Below are positions 26,129-33,398 of a DNA stretch of 64,000 nucleotides, piece by piece (the first letter of the stretch is position 1; the number at the start of each line of letters is the position of its first letter). The translations under genes were made by a program, and so were the position numbers. The stretch lies in assembly GCF_004363095.1 (NCBI RefSeq), contig NZ_SNYO01000009.1:62001-126000 (forward strand). Reading direction: 5' to 3'. Below the pieces are notes generated by a model. That model made no database searches and was not told where the DNA came from. It worked only from the letters and a program-made list of their open reading frames with translations. The stretch is from Actinomycetospora succinea. Lineage in GTDB: Bacteria > Actinomycetota > Actinomycetes > Mycobacteriales > Pseudonocardiaceae.

Positions 26129-26153
26129 GGGAGGAGGAGGTCGAGGGAGCGGC

Positions 26154-26231
26154 TCAGCGGCGACAGAGGGCCGACGACACGCGCGCGAGATCGATGTGAT
26201 CCCGGGTGGTCAGCAGGGCCCCGGCGAGCAT
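26154..26231 (-). CDS. 25-residue putative cysteine-responsive leader peptide
   Basis: Small frame from ATG 26231 to TGA 26154. It has the conserved actinomycete leader core HIDLARVSSALC followed by two arginines, with cysteine at residue 23, three codons before the stop. Leader peptides of this H-x-D-L-x-R-V-x-S-x-x-C type stand before sulfur-assimilation genes in many actinomycetes. Ribosome stalling at the cysteine codon when charged tRNA-Cys is scarce is the known model for mycobacterial cysteine uORFs. Here it precedes a DszC/SfnC-like monooxygenase by 88 bases. Its ribosome site is weak. Confidence 0.72.
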   Translation of the reverse strand: MLAGALLTTRDHIDLARVSSALCRR

Positions 26232-26334
26232 GGAACGACCCTAGCCCGGCGGTCCCCGGGTCCGCAGCGGTCGACCGGGCGCGTCGCTGCGACGCATTCG
26301 CGGGGTTCGGCGTATGCTGGATGTACGGCACGCC

Positions 26335-26359
26335 GTCCACCACCCCTCGGGTGGTGGAC
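26335..26359. repeat. Perfect 11-bp inverted repeat upstream of SNF2 helicase
   Basis: GTCCACCACCC (26335-26345) and GGGTGGTGGAC (26349-26359) flank the 3-base loop CTC. It sits within the 291-base region between the leader peptide and the helicase (26232-26522). There is no U-run, so it is a terminator-like or transcript-stabilising hairpin rather than a clear intrinsic terminator. The rest of that region shows no convincing gene. Confidence 0.55.
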
Positions 26360-26488
26360 CAGTGAGCCGGACCGAGGCGCTGTTCCGTCGCGCCGCCGGG
26401 ATCACACCGCGTCGATCTGCCGCGGGACCCGCGGTCCGACCCGCGCCCGTGGAGGAGCCAACCGGCTCCCCCGCGACCTCAGCACCAG

Positions 26489-26511
26489 GCACGACATCTC
26501 GTATGTCGTGC
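26489..26511 (+). promoter_or_regulatory. Perfect 9-bp inverted repeat touching the helicase ribosome site
   Basis: GCACGACAT (26489-26497), spacer CTCGT, ATGTCGTGC (26503-26511), followed at once by the strong ribosome site GGAGGAGG (26512-26519) and the ATG at 26523. It may act as a protein operator or as an RNA hairpin affecting ribosome access. It does not resemble the actinomycete LexA box. Confidence 0.5.
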
Positions 26512-26522
26512 GGAGGAGGCAC

Positions 26523-28652
26523 ATGGCTCGTCGAGGCCAGCCCCAGTCCCGGGGCCGCCGCGGCAACCCCGGTCGCCCGCAGCGCGGACGCCGGCGCGAG
26601 GACGTCGTCTCGGTCCTCACGCGCGCCGTCGACGAGATCGGCGCCGCCCTGAAGAAGGGCAGGCCGACGTCGGCGACCCGCACCAAGTTCCAGGCGGTCG
26701 CCCTGCTGCTGCGCGACGAGCGCGCGCGCATCCGGGCGAACGACGACCTCAGCGACGCGCGCAAGGGCGACCGGCTCAAGAAGCTCGACGAGATCGCCAC
26801 GTCGCTCGCGAAGACCGCCGTCCGCGACCAGGCGCTCCTGGCGCTGCTCGGCGAGGACGCCGTCGTCTCCGACGAGGCCCGCTCGCTCGAGCGCGACATG
26901 ATGCGCCGCGCCGGCATCACGCCGGAGCGCGAGGAGGCCCCGCCCGCCGAGGAGGAGGACGAGCCGGCCCCGGCGCCCGTCAAGCAGGGCGTGGTGCCGC
27001 AGTCGGTCGTCTCGCGCCAGATGGCGAACCCCTTCCTCGCCCCCGACTTCTCGGCCGCCCGCCCGGCCGCGGCCCGTCCGACCCGCCTCGACGGCTGGGA
27101 GCTGCTCGACCCGCTGCTGCGCTCGTTCGAGCGCGCCGGCGAGGGCTCGGCGACGATGGAGCTCCCGGGCTCCGGCTCGCGCAAGGCCGCCGGCGGCAAG
27201 GAGCTCATGCCGCACCAGGCGGGGGTCGTCGCGGCCGCCGCCGAGGGCCACCGGACCTTCCTGCTCGCCGACGAGCCCGGGCTGGGCAAGACCGCCCAGG
27301 CCCTGCTCGCGGCCGAGGCGGCGAAGGCGTACCCGCTGCTCGTCGTCACCCCCAACGTCGTCAAGACCAACTGGGTCCGCGAGGCCGGCCTGTGGTCGAC
27401 GCGCCGCAAGGCCACCGCGATCCAGGGCGACGGCCACAACGTCGACGGGTTCGCCGACATCGTCGTCGTCAACTACGAGGTGCTCGACCGGCACGTCGGG
27501 TGGCTGCGCGACTTCGGCTTCCGCGGGATGGTCGTCGACGAGGCGCACTTCATCAAGAACAAGACCTCGCAGCGCTCGCAGCACGTGCTGGCGCTCTCCG
27601 AGCGGATCCGGTCGTTCACCGCGAACCCGCTGCTCATGGCCCTGACCGGCACGCCGCTGATCAACGACATCGAGGACTTCCTCGCCATCTGGGAGTTCCT
27701 CGGCTGGATCGACGTGAAGAAGCCGGTCGGCGCCCTGATGGACGCCCTCACCGAGACCGGCCTGACGCCCGCCGACCGGGGCTTCTACCCCGCCGCGCGG
27801 AAGGCGGTCGTCGACCGGGGCATCGTGCGCCGCCGCAAGGTCGACGTGGCCGCCGACATCCCCGCGCGCCGCATCGCCGACCTGCCCGTCGAGCTCGACG
27901 GGCCCACCGGACGGTCGATCCGCGCGGCCGAGCGGGACCTCGCGCAGCGGATGGTGTCGCGCTACACCGACGCCCTCGCCGCCCGCGACGCCGGCCCGGT
28001 CGAGGGCATCGACCACGACCTCGTGGCCCGCGTGGCCACCTGGGAGCAGAAGGACGCCGCCGGCGCCTCGAACGGCGACAACGTCTTCAGCATGATGCGC
28101 CGCATCGGGCAGGCGAAGGCGACGCTCGCCGCCGACTACGCCGCCCAGCTCGCCCGCAGCTCCGGCAAGGTCGTGTTCTTCGCCAAGCACGTCGACGTCA
28201 TGGACGCCGCCGAGGAGCTGTTCACCAAGCAGGGTGTCCGGTTCTCCTCGATCCGCGGCGACCAGACCCCGAACGTCCGCCAGCGCAACATCGACGCCTT
28301 CGTCGACGACCCGGACGTCGCCGTCGCGGTCTGCTCGCTGACCGCGGCCGGGGTGGGCATCAACCTGCAGGTCGCCTCGGACATCGTGCTGGCGGAGCTG
28401 CCCTGGACCGCCGCCGAGCAGACCCAGGCGATCGACCGGTGCCACCGCATCGGCCAGACCCAGCCGGTCACCGCGTGGCGCATCCTCGCCGCGCAGACGA
28501 TCGACGCCCGGATCGCCGACCTCCTCGGCGAGAAGGCCAACCTCGCGGCCGTGGCCCTCGACGGGTCCGACGAGGAGCTCGGGTCGTCCACCGACGCGCA
28601 GCACGCGGCGCTCGTCGCCCTGCTCACCGAGGCGCTGGCGTCGGCGTCCTGA
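26523..28652 (+). CDS. SNF2-family DEAD/DEAH-like helicase/translocase
   Basis: ATP-dependent DNA translocase of 709 residues. A basic tail (MARRGQPQSRGRRGNPGRPQ) and a helical N-terminal domain (1-200, with an acidic EEAPPAEEEDEPAPAP linker) precede the SNF2 core: motif I DEPGLGKTAQ (250-259), DEAH (339-342), LMALTGTPLIN, and in the second lobe CSLTAAGVGINLQ and AIDRCHRIGQTQPV. The basic N-terminus may bind DNA. It stands alone, not in a restriction or defence operon; a general role in DNA repair or transcription recycling is the default guess. The start is ATG 26523 with a very strong ribosome site. Confidence 0.9.
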   Translation: MARRGQPQSRGRRGNPGRPQRGRRREDVVSVLTRAVDEIGAALKKGRPTSATRTKFQAVALLLRDERARIRANDDLSDARKGDRLKKLDEIATSLAKTAVRDQALLALLGEDAVVSDEARSLERDMMRRAGITPEREEAPPAEEEDEPAPAPVKQGVVPQSVVSRQMANPFLAPDFSAARPAAARPTRLDGWELLDPLLRSFERAGEGSATMELPGSGSRKAAGGKELMPHQAGVVAAAAEGHRTFLLADEPGLGKTAQALLAAEAAKAYPLLVVTPNVVKTNWVREAGLWSTRRKATAIQGDGHNVDGFADIVVVNYEVLDRHVGWLRDFGFRGMVVDEAHFIKNKTSQRSQHVLALSERIRSFTANPLLMALTGTPLINDIEDFLAIWEFLGWIDVKKPVGALMDALTETGLTPADRGFYPAARKAVVDRGIVRRRKVDVAADIPARRIADLPVELDGPTGRSIRAAERDLAQRMVSRYTDALAARDAGPVEGIDHDLVARVATWEQKDAAGASNGDNVFSMMRRIGQAKATLAADYAAQLARSSGKVVFFAKHVDVMDAAEELFTKQGVRFSSIRGDQTPNVRQRNIDAFVDDPDVAVAVCSLTAAGVGINLQVASDIVLAELPWTAAEQTQAIDRCHRIGQTQPVTAWRILAAQTIDARIADLLGEKANLAAVALDGSDEELGSSTDAQHAALVALLTEALASAS

Positions 28653-28759
28653 CCCGGCGCGGCAGCAGGCGGCCCGCGCCCGGGCCGGCGCGACGGGGTG
28701 GAGAACCCGCGGACGTCGTCGAATACTGAGGTCCGGGGCGCAGAGCAGGGGTTCGACGC

Positions 28760-29641
28760 ATGGCCGGTCCACGACGAGGTCAGGACGGGTGGCCGGCGTG
28801 GGCGCGGTGGGCGCCGTTCGGGGACCGCGCGCCGCGGCGGCGGACGTTCCTGCTCGCGGTGACCGCGGTGCTCCTCGCCGCGACGACGCTCGTGACGGAC
28901 GCCGTCGTCCGCGAGTGGGGCGTGCCCCCGGCCGCGGACCCGCTCGACAAGGGCGCGGTCGTGCTGGTGCCCGGCTACGGCGGCGCGCGCGACGCCCTCG
29001 TCGGCCTCGCCTTCCGGCTGCGCATCGTCGGGCGGCCGAGCGTCGTCGTGGCGCTCCCGGCGAACGGCACCGGGGACCTGCGCAGCCAGGCCGCGATGAT
29101 CGACGGCACGGTCCGCGACCTGCTGCGTCACGGCGTGCGGACGGTCGACCTCGTCGGCTACTCCTCGGGCGGGGTGGCGGTGTGGCAGTACCTGGCCACC
29201 GGGCGGACCGCGCCGGCCGTGCGTCGCGTCGTCACCCTCGGCTCGCCCCTGCAGGGCACGGAGATCGCCGCCGCCGGCACCGCGCTGACCCCCGAGGTGT
29301 GCGAGCAGGCGTGCCGCCAGCTCGTCCCGGGCAGCGCGCTGCTCACCGAGCTGGCCGTCCGCCCGCGGCCCGCGATCCCGTGGCTGTCGCTGTGGACCGA
29401 GACCGACGGGATCGTCCGGCCGGCCGACTCCGCGGCGCTGCCCGGCGTGACGGCGATCCGGCTGCAGTCGGTCTGCCCGTCGGCGCAGACACCCCACGCG
29501 TCGCTGCCCCGCGCCGGGCTGGTGATGGGGCTGGTCCTGCGCGCCCTCGGGACCCGCCCGCTCCCCCGCCCGACCGCGGCGGACTGCCTGGCGCTCCAGG
29601 CCGAGGGCGTCGGCTTCCCGGTGCTGGTGGGGACGGACTAG
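28760..29641 (+). CDS. Membrane-anchored or secreted lipase-like alpha/beta hydrolase
   Basis: Protein of 293 residues with an N-terminal transmembrane/signal segment (FLLAVTAVLLAATTLVTDAV, about 30-49) and no clear cleavage site. Then come a lipase domain strand GAVVLVPGYGG (oxyanion region), nucleophile elbow DLVGYSSGGVAVW, acid Asp in SLWTETDGIVRPAD, and His in TPHASLPRAG. Paired cysteines (VCEQACRQ, VCPSAQ, DCLAL) suggest disulfides and an extracytoplasmic location. This is the LipA/EstA-like lipase class of Pseudonocardiales. A monocistronic gene, it overlaps the convergent hydrolase stop by a few bases. Confidence 0.83.
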   Translation: MAGPRRGQDGWPAWARWAPFGDRAPRRRTFLLAVTAVLLAATTLVTDAVVREWGVPPAADPLDKGAVVLVPGYGGARDALVGLAFRLRIVGRPSVVVALPANGTGDLRSQAAMIDGTVRDLLRHGVRTVDLVGYSSGGVAVWQYLATGRTAPAVRRVVTLGSPLQGTEIAAAGTALTPEVCEQACRQLVPGSALLTELAVRPRPAIPWLSLWTETDGIVRPADSAALPGVTAIRLQSVCPSAQTPHASLPRAGLVMGLVLRALGTRPLPRPTAADCLALQAEGVGFPVLVGTD

Positions 29642-30747
29642 GCACGGGCTCCGAGCCACTCCGCGATCACGTCGGCCACCTCGTCCCGCGCGCCCTCGGG
29701 CTTGAGGAAGTAGTGGTCGCCGCCGAGCAGGACGACGCGCCGGTCGTCGGCGCCCAGCCCGTCGAGCATCGCGCGCGCGTCGCCGGGGAAGACGCCGGTG
29801 TCGCCGCGGGCCTGGATGACCAGCGAGGGCACGGTGACGTGTGGCAGGTGCAGCGCCGCCTGGCACTCCGAGGTCTCGAGGCTCCACATCGACAGCCACG
29901 AGCGCAGCGTCGAGACCATGCCGATGCCCATGACCCCGTAGTTCGCGGCCTGCGGGTCGCCCCGGTAGCACCACGTGGGGCGCCGCTCCGACGGCTCGAT
30001 CATCGGGTCGATCATGCGCAGGTCGGCCCACGTGCGGTGGACGGTGAAGAGCCGGTCGTCGGCGCGCGTGGCCTTCAGCCGGCCCAGCTCCGCTTTGACC
30101 CAGGCCGTGATCCGGATGTTGCGGGCGCGCTGGGCCTGCCGGTAGCGCGCCTGGAACTCCTCGTCGAACGGTGGGCCGTGGGCCGGGTCGTAGGGGTCGA
30201 GGGAGGGGTCGCAGGCCGCCGGGTCGGTCTCGTCGATCACCGAGGCGTCCATCCACGCCGTGAGGACCTCGGGACGGCCGGTGTGCGCGGCCAGCGAGAC
30301 GAAGAGGTCCCCCGGCGGCAGGTCGGCGATCGCGTCCTCGGCCTCCAGCGACGACGCCGTGACGGTCCCGGCAACCGCCTGGGCCTGGTAGGCGGCCATC
30401 AGCGACCCGCCGCCCGAGTTGCCCAGCAGCACGACCCGCTCGACGCCGGCCTGCTCGCGCAGCCACCGGACGCCGACGCCGATCTCGGCGAGGGCGTGGT
30501 CGAGCAGGAAGTGGGCGCCGTTGCCACGGAAGCGGGTGTTCCACCCGAGGAAGCCGTAGCCGCGGGCGGCCAGGTACGGCGCCAGGTAGTGCTCGGCGAA
30601 GTCGACGTCGTAGTGGGCGGCGATGACCGCGACGCGCGGGCTCGTGCCGGCCGCGCGGTGGTAGAGCCCCTGGCAGGGATGCCCGCCCGCTCCCGCCCGC
30701 GGGGCGAAGGGCGAGACGGCGGAGACGAACTCGCGGGTGACGGTCAT
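29638..30747 (-). CDS. Alpha/beta hydrolase (DLH-like)
   Basis: Cytoplasmic hydrolase of 369 residues: VAVIAAHYDVDF, GFLGWNTRFRGNG, nucleophile elbow VVLLGNSGGGSLMAAYQAQ (GNSGG), acid Asp in VIQARGDTGVFPGDAR and His in LLGGDHYFLKPEG. The triad is complete. A long insertion between strand 6 and the acid (about 170-290) carries many aromatic and charged residues and probably shapes the substrate pocket. ATG 30747 overlaps the stop of the NTF2-like gene (ATGA). It is the third gene of a leftward operon with VOC and NTF2-like proteins, suggesting breakdown of an aromatic or alicyclic compound. Confidence 0.82.
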   Translation of the reverse strand: MTVTREFVSAVSPFAPRAGAGGHPCQGLYHRAAGTSPRVAVIAAHYDVDFAEHYLAPYLAARGYGFLGWNTRFRGNGAHFLLDHALAEIGVGVRWLREQAGVERVVLLGNSGGGSLMAAYQAQAVAGTVTASSLEAEDAIADLPPGDLFVSLAAHTGRPEVLTAWMDASVIDETDPAACDPSLDPYDPAHGPPFDEEFQARYRQAQRARNIRITAWVKAELGRLKATRADDRLFTVHRTWADLRMIDPMIEPSERRPTWCYRGDPQAANYGVMGIGMVSTLRSWLSMWSLETSECQAALHLPHVTVPSLVIQARGDTGVFPGDARAMLDGLGADDRRVVLLGGDHYFLKPEGARDEVADVIAEWLGARA

Positions 30748-31127
30748 GCGCCCCGTGCCGCCCGGATCGGCGCCGCGTGGGCGGAGTCCAGGTACTCCTC
30801 GATGCGGCGCACCCGGCCGTCGGCGATCTCCAGGTACATCGCCGCGGGCATGCGGACCTCGGTGCCGTCGGGCAGGCGCCCGCACAGCGCGTGCTGCTGG
30901 ACGACGCCGCCGTCGACGACGTGGCGGCGCGCGACCTCGTAGCGCAAGCCGTCGACGACCGCGTGCAGGCCCTTCAGCACGGTGAGCGTCCCGGCCACGT
31001 CGCGCTCGGTGCCGTCGTTGAGCCACATGACCGCCTCCGGGTGGTAGAGCGCCTCCACCCCGGCGAAGTCGCCCGCCTCCAGCGCGGCGAAGAACCGGTC
31101 GACGACGTCGGTGTCGCCGCCCTCCAT
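30744..31127 (-). CDS. NTF2-like/SnoaL-like protein
   Basis: Small protein of 127 residues with the SnoaL plan (DVVDRFFAALEAGDFAGVEALYHPEAVMWLN, then AAMYLEIADGRVRRIEEYLDS). It may be a ketosteroid-isomerase-like enzyme or a binding protein; catalytic residues are not decisive. It lies 4 bases downstream of the VOC gene and overlaps the hydrolase start, so it is translated as part of the same operon. Confidence 0.8.
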   Translation of the reverse strand: MEGGDTDVVDRFFAALEAGDFAGVEALYHPEAVMWLNDGTERDVAGTLTVLKGLHAVVDGLRYEVARRHVVDGGVVQQHALCGRLPDGTEVRMPAAMYLEIADGRVRRIEEYLDSAHAAPIRAARGA

Positions 31128-31131
31128 CGCG

Positions 31132-31698
31132 CTACAGCCCGACCGGGACGGTGCGCTCGGCGGCCGTGCGCGGCACGTGCGAGACGTCGCCGGGCCCGAA
31201 CGTGCGCGTCCAGCAGGCGAACTCGAGCAGCGCCCCGTCGGGGTCCTGGAAGTAGAACGACCGGACGAACACGCCCTCGTGGAACGACGGGGCGATCCCG
31301 CGCGGGCTGTCGTCGTGGTCGATGACCGGCGTGCAGTCGATGCCCTTGGCCTGCAGTTTCTCGTAGTACTCGAGGAACTTCGGCTCGGGCACGGTGAACG
31401 ACACGTGGTTCATCGCGCCGACCGCGTTGGCCAGGTCGACCTCGCCCGGGCGCCCGGCGGGCGCGGACACGCCGGGCACCGCGTCGGGGGCGTGCGGGAA
31501 CCAGAAGAACGCCAGGCAGTCGCCGCCGCCGCAGTCGAAGAAGAAGTGCTGCCCCCGGCCCCCGGGCAGCTCGATCGTCTTCACCAGCGGCATGCCCAGC
31601 ACGCCGCTGTAGAACTCGACGGTGCGCGCCATGTCCGAGCACACGAGCGCGAGGTGGTGGATGCCCTGGAAGTCGAACTCGCTGTTGGCGCTACCCAT
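31132..31698 (-). CDS. VOC-superfamily (glyoxalase/extradiol dioxygenase-fold) protein
   Basis: Metal-dependent VOC protein of 188 residues with two beta-alpha-beta-beta-beta units. Metal ligands are likely His in GIHHLALVCSD, His in GAMNHVSFTVPEP, and Glu in SFYFQDPDGALLEFAC. Family reactions include extradiol ring cleavage, glyoxalase and epimerisation; the short length argues against a full extradiol dioxygenase. The start is ATG 31698. It is the first gene of a three-gene leftward operon. Confidence 0.82.
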   Translation of the reverse strand: MGSANSEFDFQGIHHLALVCSDMARTVEFYSGVLGMPLVKTIELPGGRGQHFFFDCGGGDCLAFFWFPHAPDAVPGVSAPAGRPGEVDLANAVGAMNHVSFTVPEPKFLEYYEKLQAKGIDCTPVIDHDDSPRGIAPSFHEGVFVRSFYFQDPDGALLEFACWTRTFGPGDVSHVPRTAAERTVPVGL

Positions 31699-31762
31699 CC
31701 CACTGAGACTAGGGACACATCCTGACCGTCGGAACCCTTCTCTGTAGGACGGGAGAGCCACC

Positions 31763-32188
31763 GTGCCGGAGACCCGCCCCCTGGGCACCCTGACCATCAC
31801 CGTGCGCGAGCGGACCATCGAGGACGGCCTGCCCGCCGGACGGCGCGTCCTCGGCGAGGTCGGCGAGTGCCGCTGGGACGGCGACCGCGTCCGCGCCCGC
31901 CAGCAGGGCCGGGCCGGGCACGACTGGATGACCGTCGCCCCGGACGGCACCTGCCACGTCGACGCGCGCATGGCGTTCCGGACCGACGACGACGCGGTGA
32001 TCTTCATGCGCTACGGCGGCCGCGCCCGCCTCTCCGACGGGATCCCCGTCGACCTCGTCGTCGCCCCGACCTTCGAGACCGCCGACCCGCGCTACGCCTG
32101 GCTCAACACGGTCCAGGCCGTCGGCCTCGGCCGGCGCGTGGGCTTCGACCTCGTCTACGAGCTCGCCGAGGTGCTCCCGGGGCGCTGA
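31763..32188 (+). CDS. DUF3237-family protein
   Basis: Protein of 141 residues matching the DUF3237 beta-barrel pattern: DWMTVAPDGTCHVDARMAFRTDDDAVIFMRYGGRA followed by APTFETADPRYAWLNTVQAVGLGRR. Function is unknown in the family, which often occurs beside aromatic-degradation genes. It starts at GTG 31763 after a GGGAGAG ribosome site. Divergent from the VOC operon and convergent with phosphofructokinase. Confidence 0.78.
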   Translation: MPETRPLGTLTITVRERTIEDGLPAGRRVLGEVGECRWDGDRVRARQQGRAGHDWMTVAPDGTCHVDARMAFRTDDDAVIFMRYGGRARLSDGIPVDLVVAPTFETADPRYAWLNTVQAVGLGRRVGFDLVYELAEVLPGR

Positions 32189-33214
32189 TCAGCCGAAGAA
32201 GACCTCGGCCTCGGCGTAGAGGGACGGGTCGACGAGCTTGAGCTGTTCGGTCGCCTCGCGCAGCGGCACCATCGTGATGTCGGTGCCGCGCAGGGCCGTC
32301 ATCTGGCCCCACTGCCCGCCCGCGACCGCGTCGATGGCGTGCAGGCCGAAACGGGTAGCGAGCCAGCGGTCGCGCGCGCTCGGCGTCCCGCCGCGCTGGA
32401 CGTGCCCGAGCACCGTCGTGCGGGCCTCCTTGCCGGTGCGCGACTCGATCTCGTGGGCCAGCCAGTCGCCGATGCCGCCGAGCCGGGCGTGGCCGAACTC
32501 GTCCTTCCCGCCCGCGACCAGCACGTTCTCGCCGTCCTGGGGCATTGCGCCCTCGGACACGACGATGATCGGCGCGTAGTCCAGCCGGAACCGGCTCTCC
32601 ACCCAGGAGCAGACCTGGTCGATGTCGAAGCGCACCTCGGGGATGAGGATGGCGTTCGCGCCGCCGGCCATGCCGGAGTGCAGCGCGATCCACCCCGCGT
32701 GCCGGCCCATGACCTCGACGATCAGCGCACGGTGGTGCGACTCGGCGGTGGTGTGGAGGCGGTCGATGGCCTCGGTCGCGATCGTCACCGCGGTGTCGAA
32801 GCCGAAGGTGTAGTCGGTGCCCGAGAGGTCGTTGTCGATCGTCTTCGGCACCCCGATGACCTTGACGCCCTTCTCGTGGAGCTCGCTGGCGACGCCCAGG
32901 GTGTCCTCGCCGCCGATCGCGATCAGCGCGTCGACGCCGAGCGACTGGAGGTTCTTGCGGATGCGCGTGACCCCGTCGTCGATCTTGAACGGGTTGGTGC
33001 GCGACGAGCCGAGGATCGTGCCGCCGCGCGGGAGGAGCCCGCGCACGGCCGGGATGTCCAGCGGGCGGGTCTCGGCCTCCAGTGGTCCGCGCCAGCCGTC
33101 GCGGAAGCCGAGGAAGTCGTAGCCGTACTCGGGCACACCGCGCCGGACGATCGCCCGGATCACCGCGTTGAGACCGGGGCAGTCGCCGCCGCCGGTCAGC
33201 ACACCCACGCGCAT
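32189..33214 (-). CDS. pfp: 6-phosphofructokinase, predicted pyrophosphate-dependent
   Basis: Glycolytic phosphofructokinase of 341 residues, the size of the Amycolatopsis methanolica PPi enzyme. Active-site landmarks are LTGGGDCPGLN, PKTIDNDLSGTDYTFGF (catalytic Asp in TIDND), MGRHAGW and GHVQRGGTPSA. In Escherichia coli numbering the phosphoryl-donor residues are Asp104 (GGEDT) and Lys124 (VPKTID). ATP enzymes carry Gly104, and an aspartate there excludes ATP in favour of pyrophosphate. If so, the step is reversible and could serve glycolysis or gluconeogenesis. ATG 33214; single gene. Confidence 0.93.
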   Translation of the reverse strand: MRVGVLTGGGDCPGLNAVIRAIVRRGVPEYGYDFLGFRDGWRGPLEAETRPLDIPAVRGLLPRGGTILGSSRTNPFKIDDGVTRIRKNLQSLGVDALIAIGGEDTLGVASELHEKGVKVIGVPKTIDNDLSGTDYTFGFDTAVTIATEAIDRLHTTAESHHRALIVEVMGRHAGWIALHSGMAGGANAILIPEVRFDIDQVCSWVESRFRLDYAPIIVVSEGAMPQDGENVLVAGGKDEFGHARLGGIGDWLAHEIESRTGKEARTTVLGHVQRGGTPSARDRWLATRFGLHAIDAVAGGQWGQMTALRGTDITMVPLREATEQLKLVDPSLYAEAEVFFG

Positions 33215-33332
33215 CTGCTCGCGCTCCCGTCATCGGTCCAGATGGTCCGCGCAAATCATGACGCAGGTCACCCAGAGCGCTCCCGGGCGGGCGGTCACTC
33301 GGCCGACCGGCGGTCGAGAAAGTGGCTTCGGA

Positions 33333-33352
33333 GCGTCACCATGTGGTGACGC
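33333..33352. promoter_or_regulatory. 9-2-9 palindrome upstream of the monooxygenase
   Basis: GCGTCACCA (33333-33341), TG, TGGTGACGC (33344-33352): perfect arms, 47 bases before the monooxygenase start and within the 184-base divergent region with phosphofructokinase. The form suits a dimeric repressor operator. No regulator gene is adjacent. Confidence 0.45.
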
Positions 33353-33398
33353 GCGCCACACGGCCGTCGGGGGCCGGGCGCCGACGAGGAGGACGCCG

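Noticed and set aside
26314-26652. A rightward frame (with an internal GTG at 26362) just before and overlapping the SNF2 helicase start
   Set aside because: The first 15 codons look coding-like, but third-position GC then falls and it overlaps the helicase by 130 bases. No recognisable domain, so not called as a gene.
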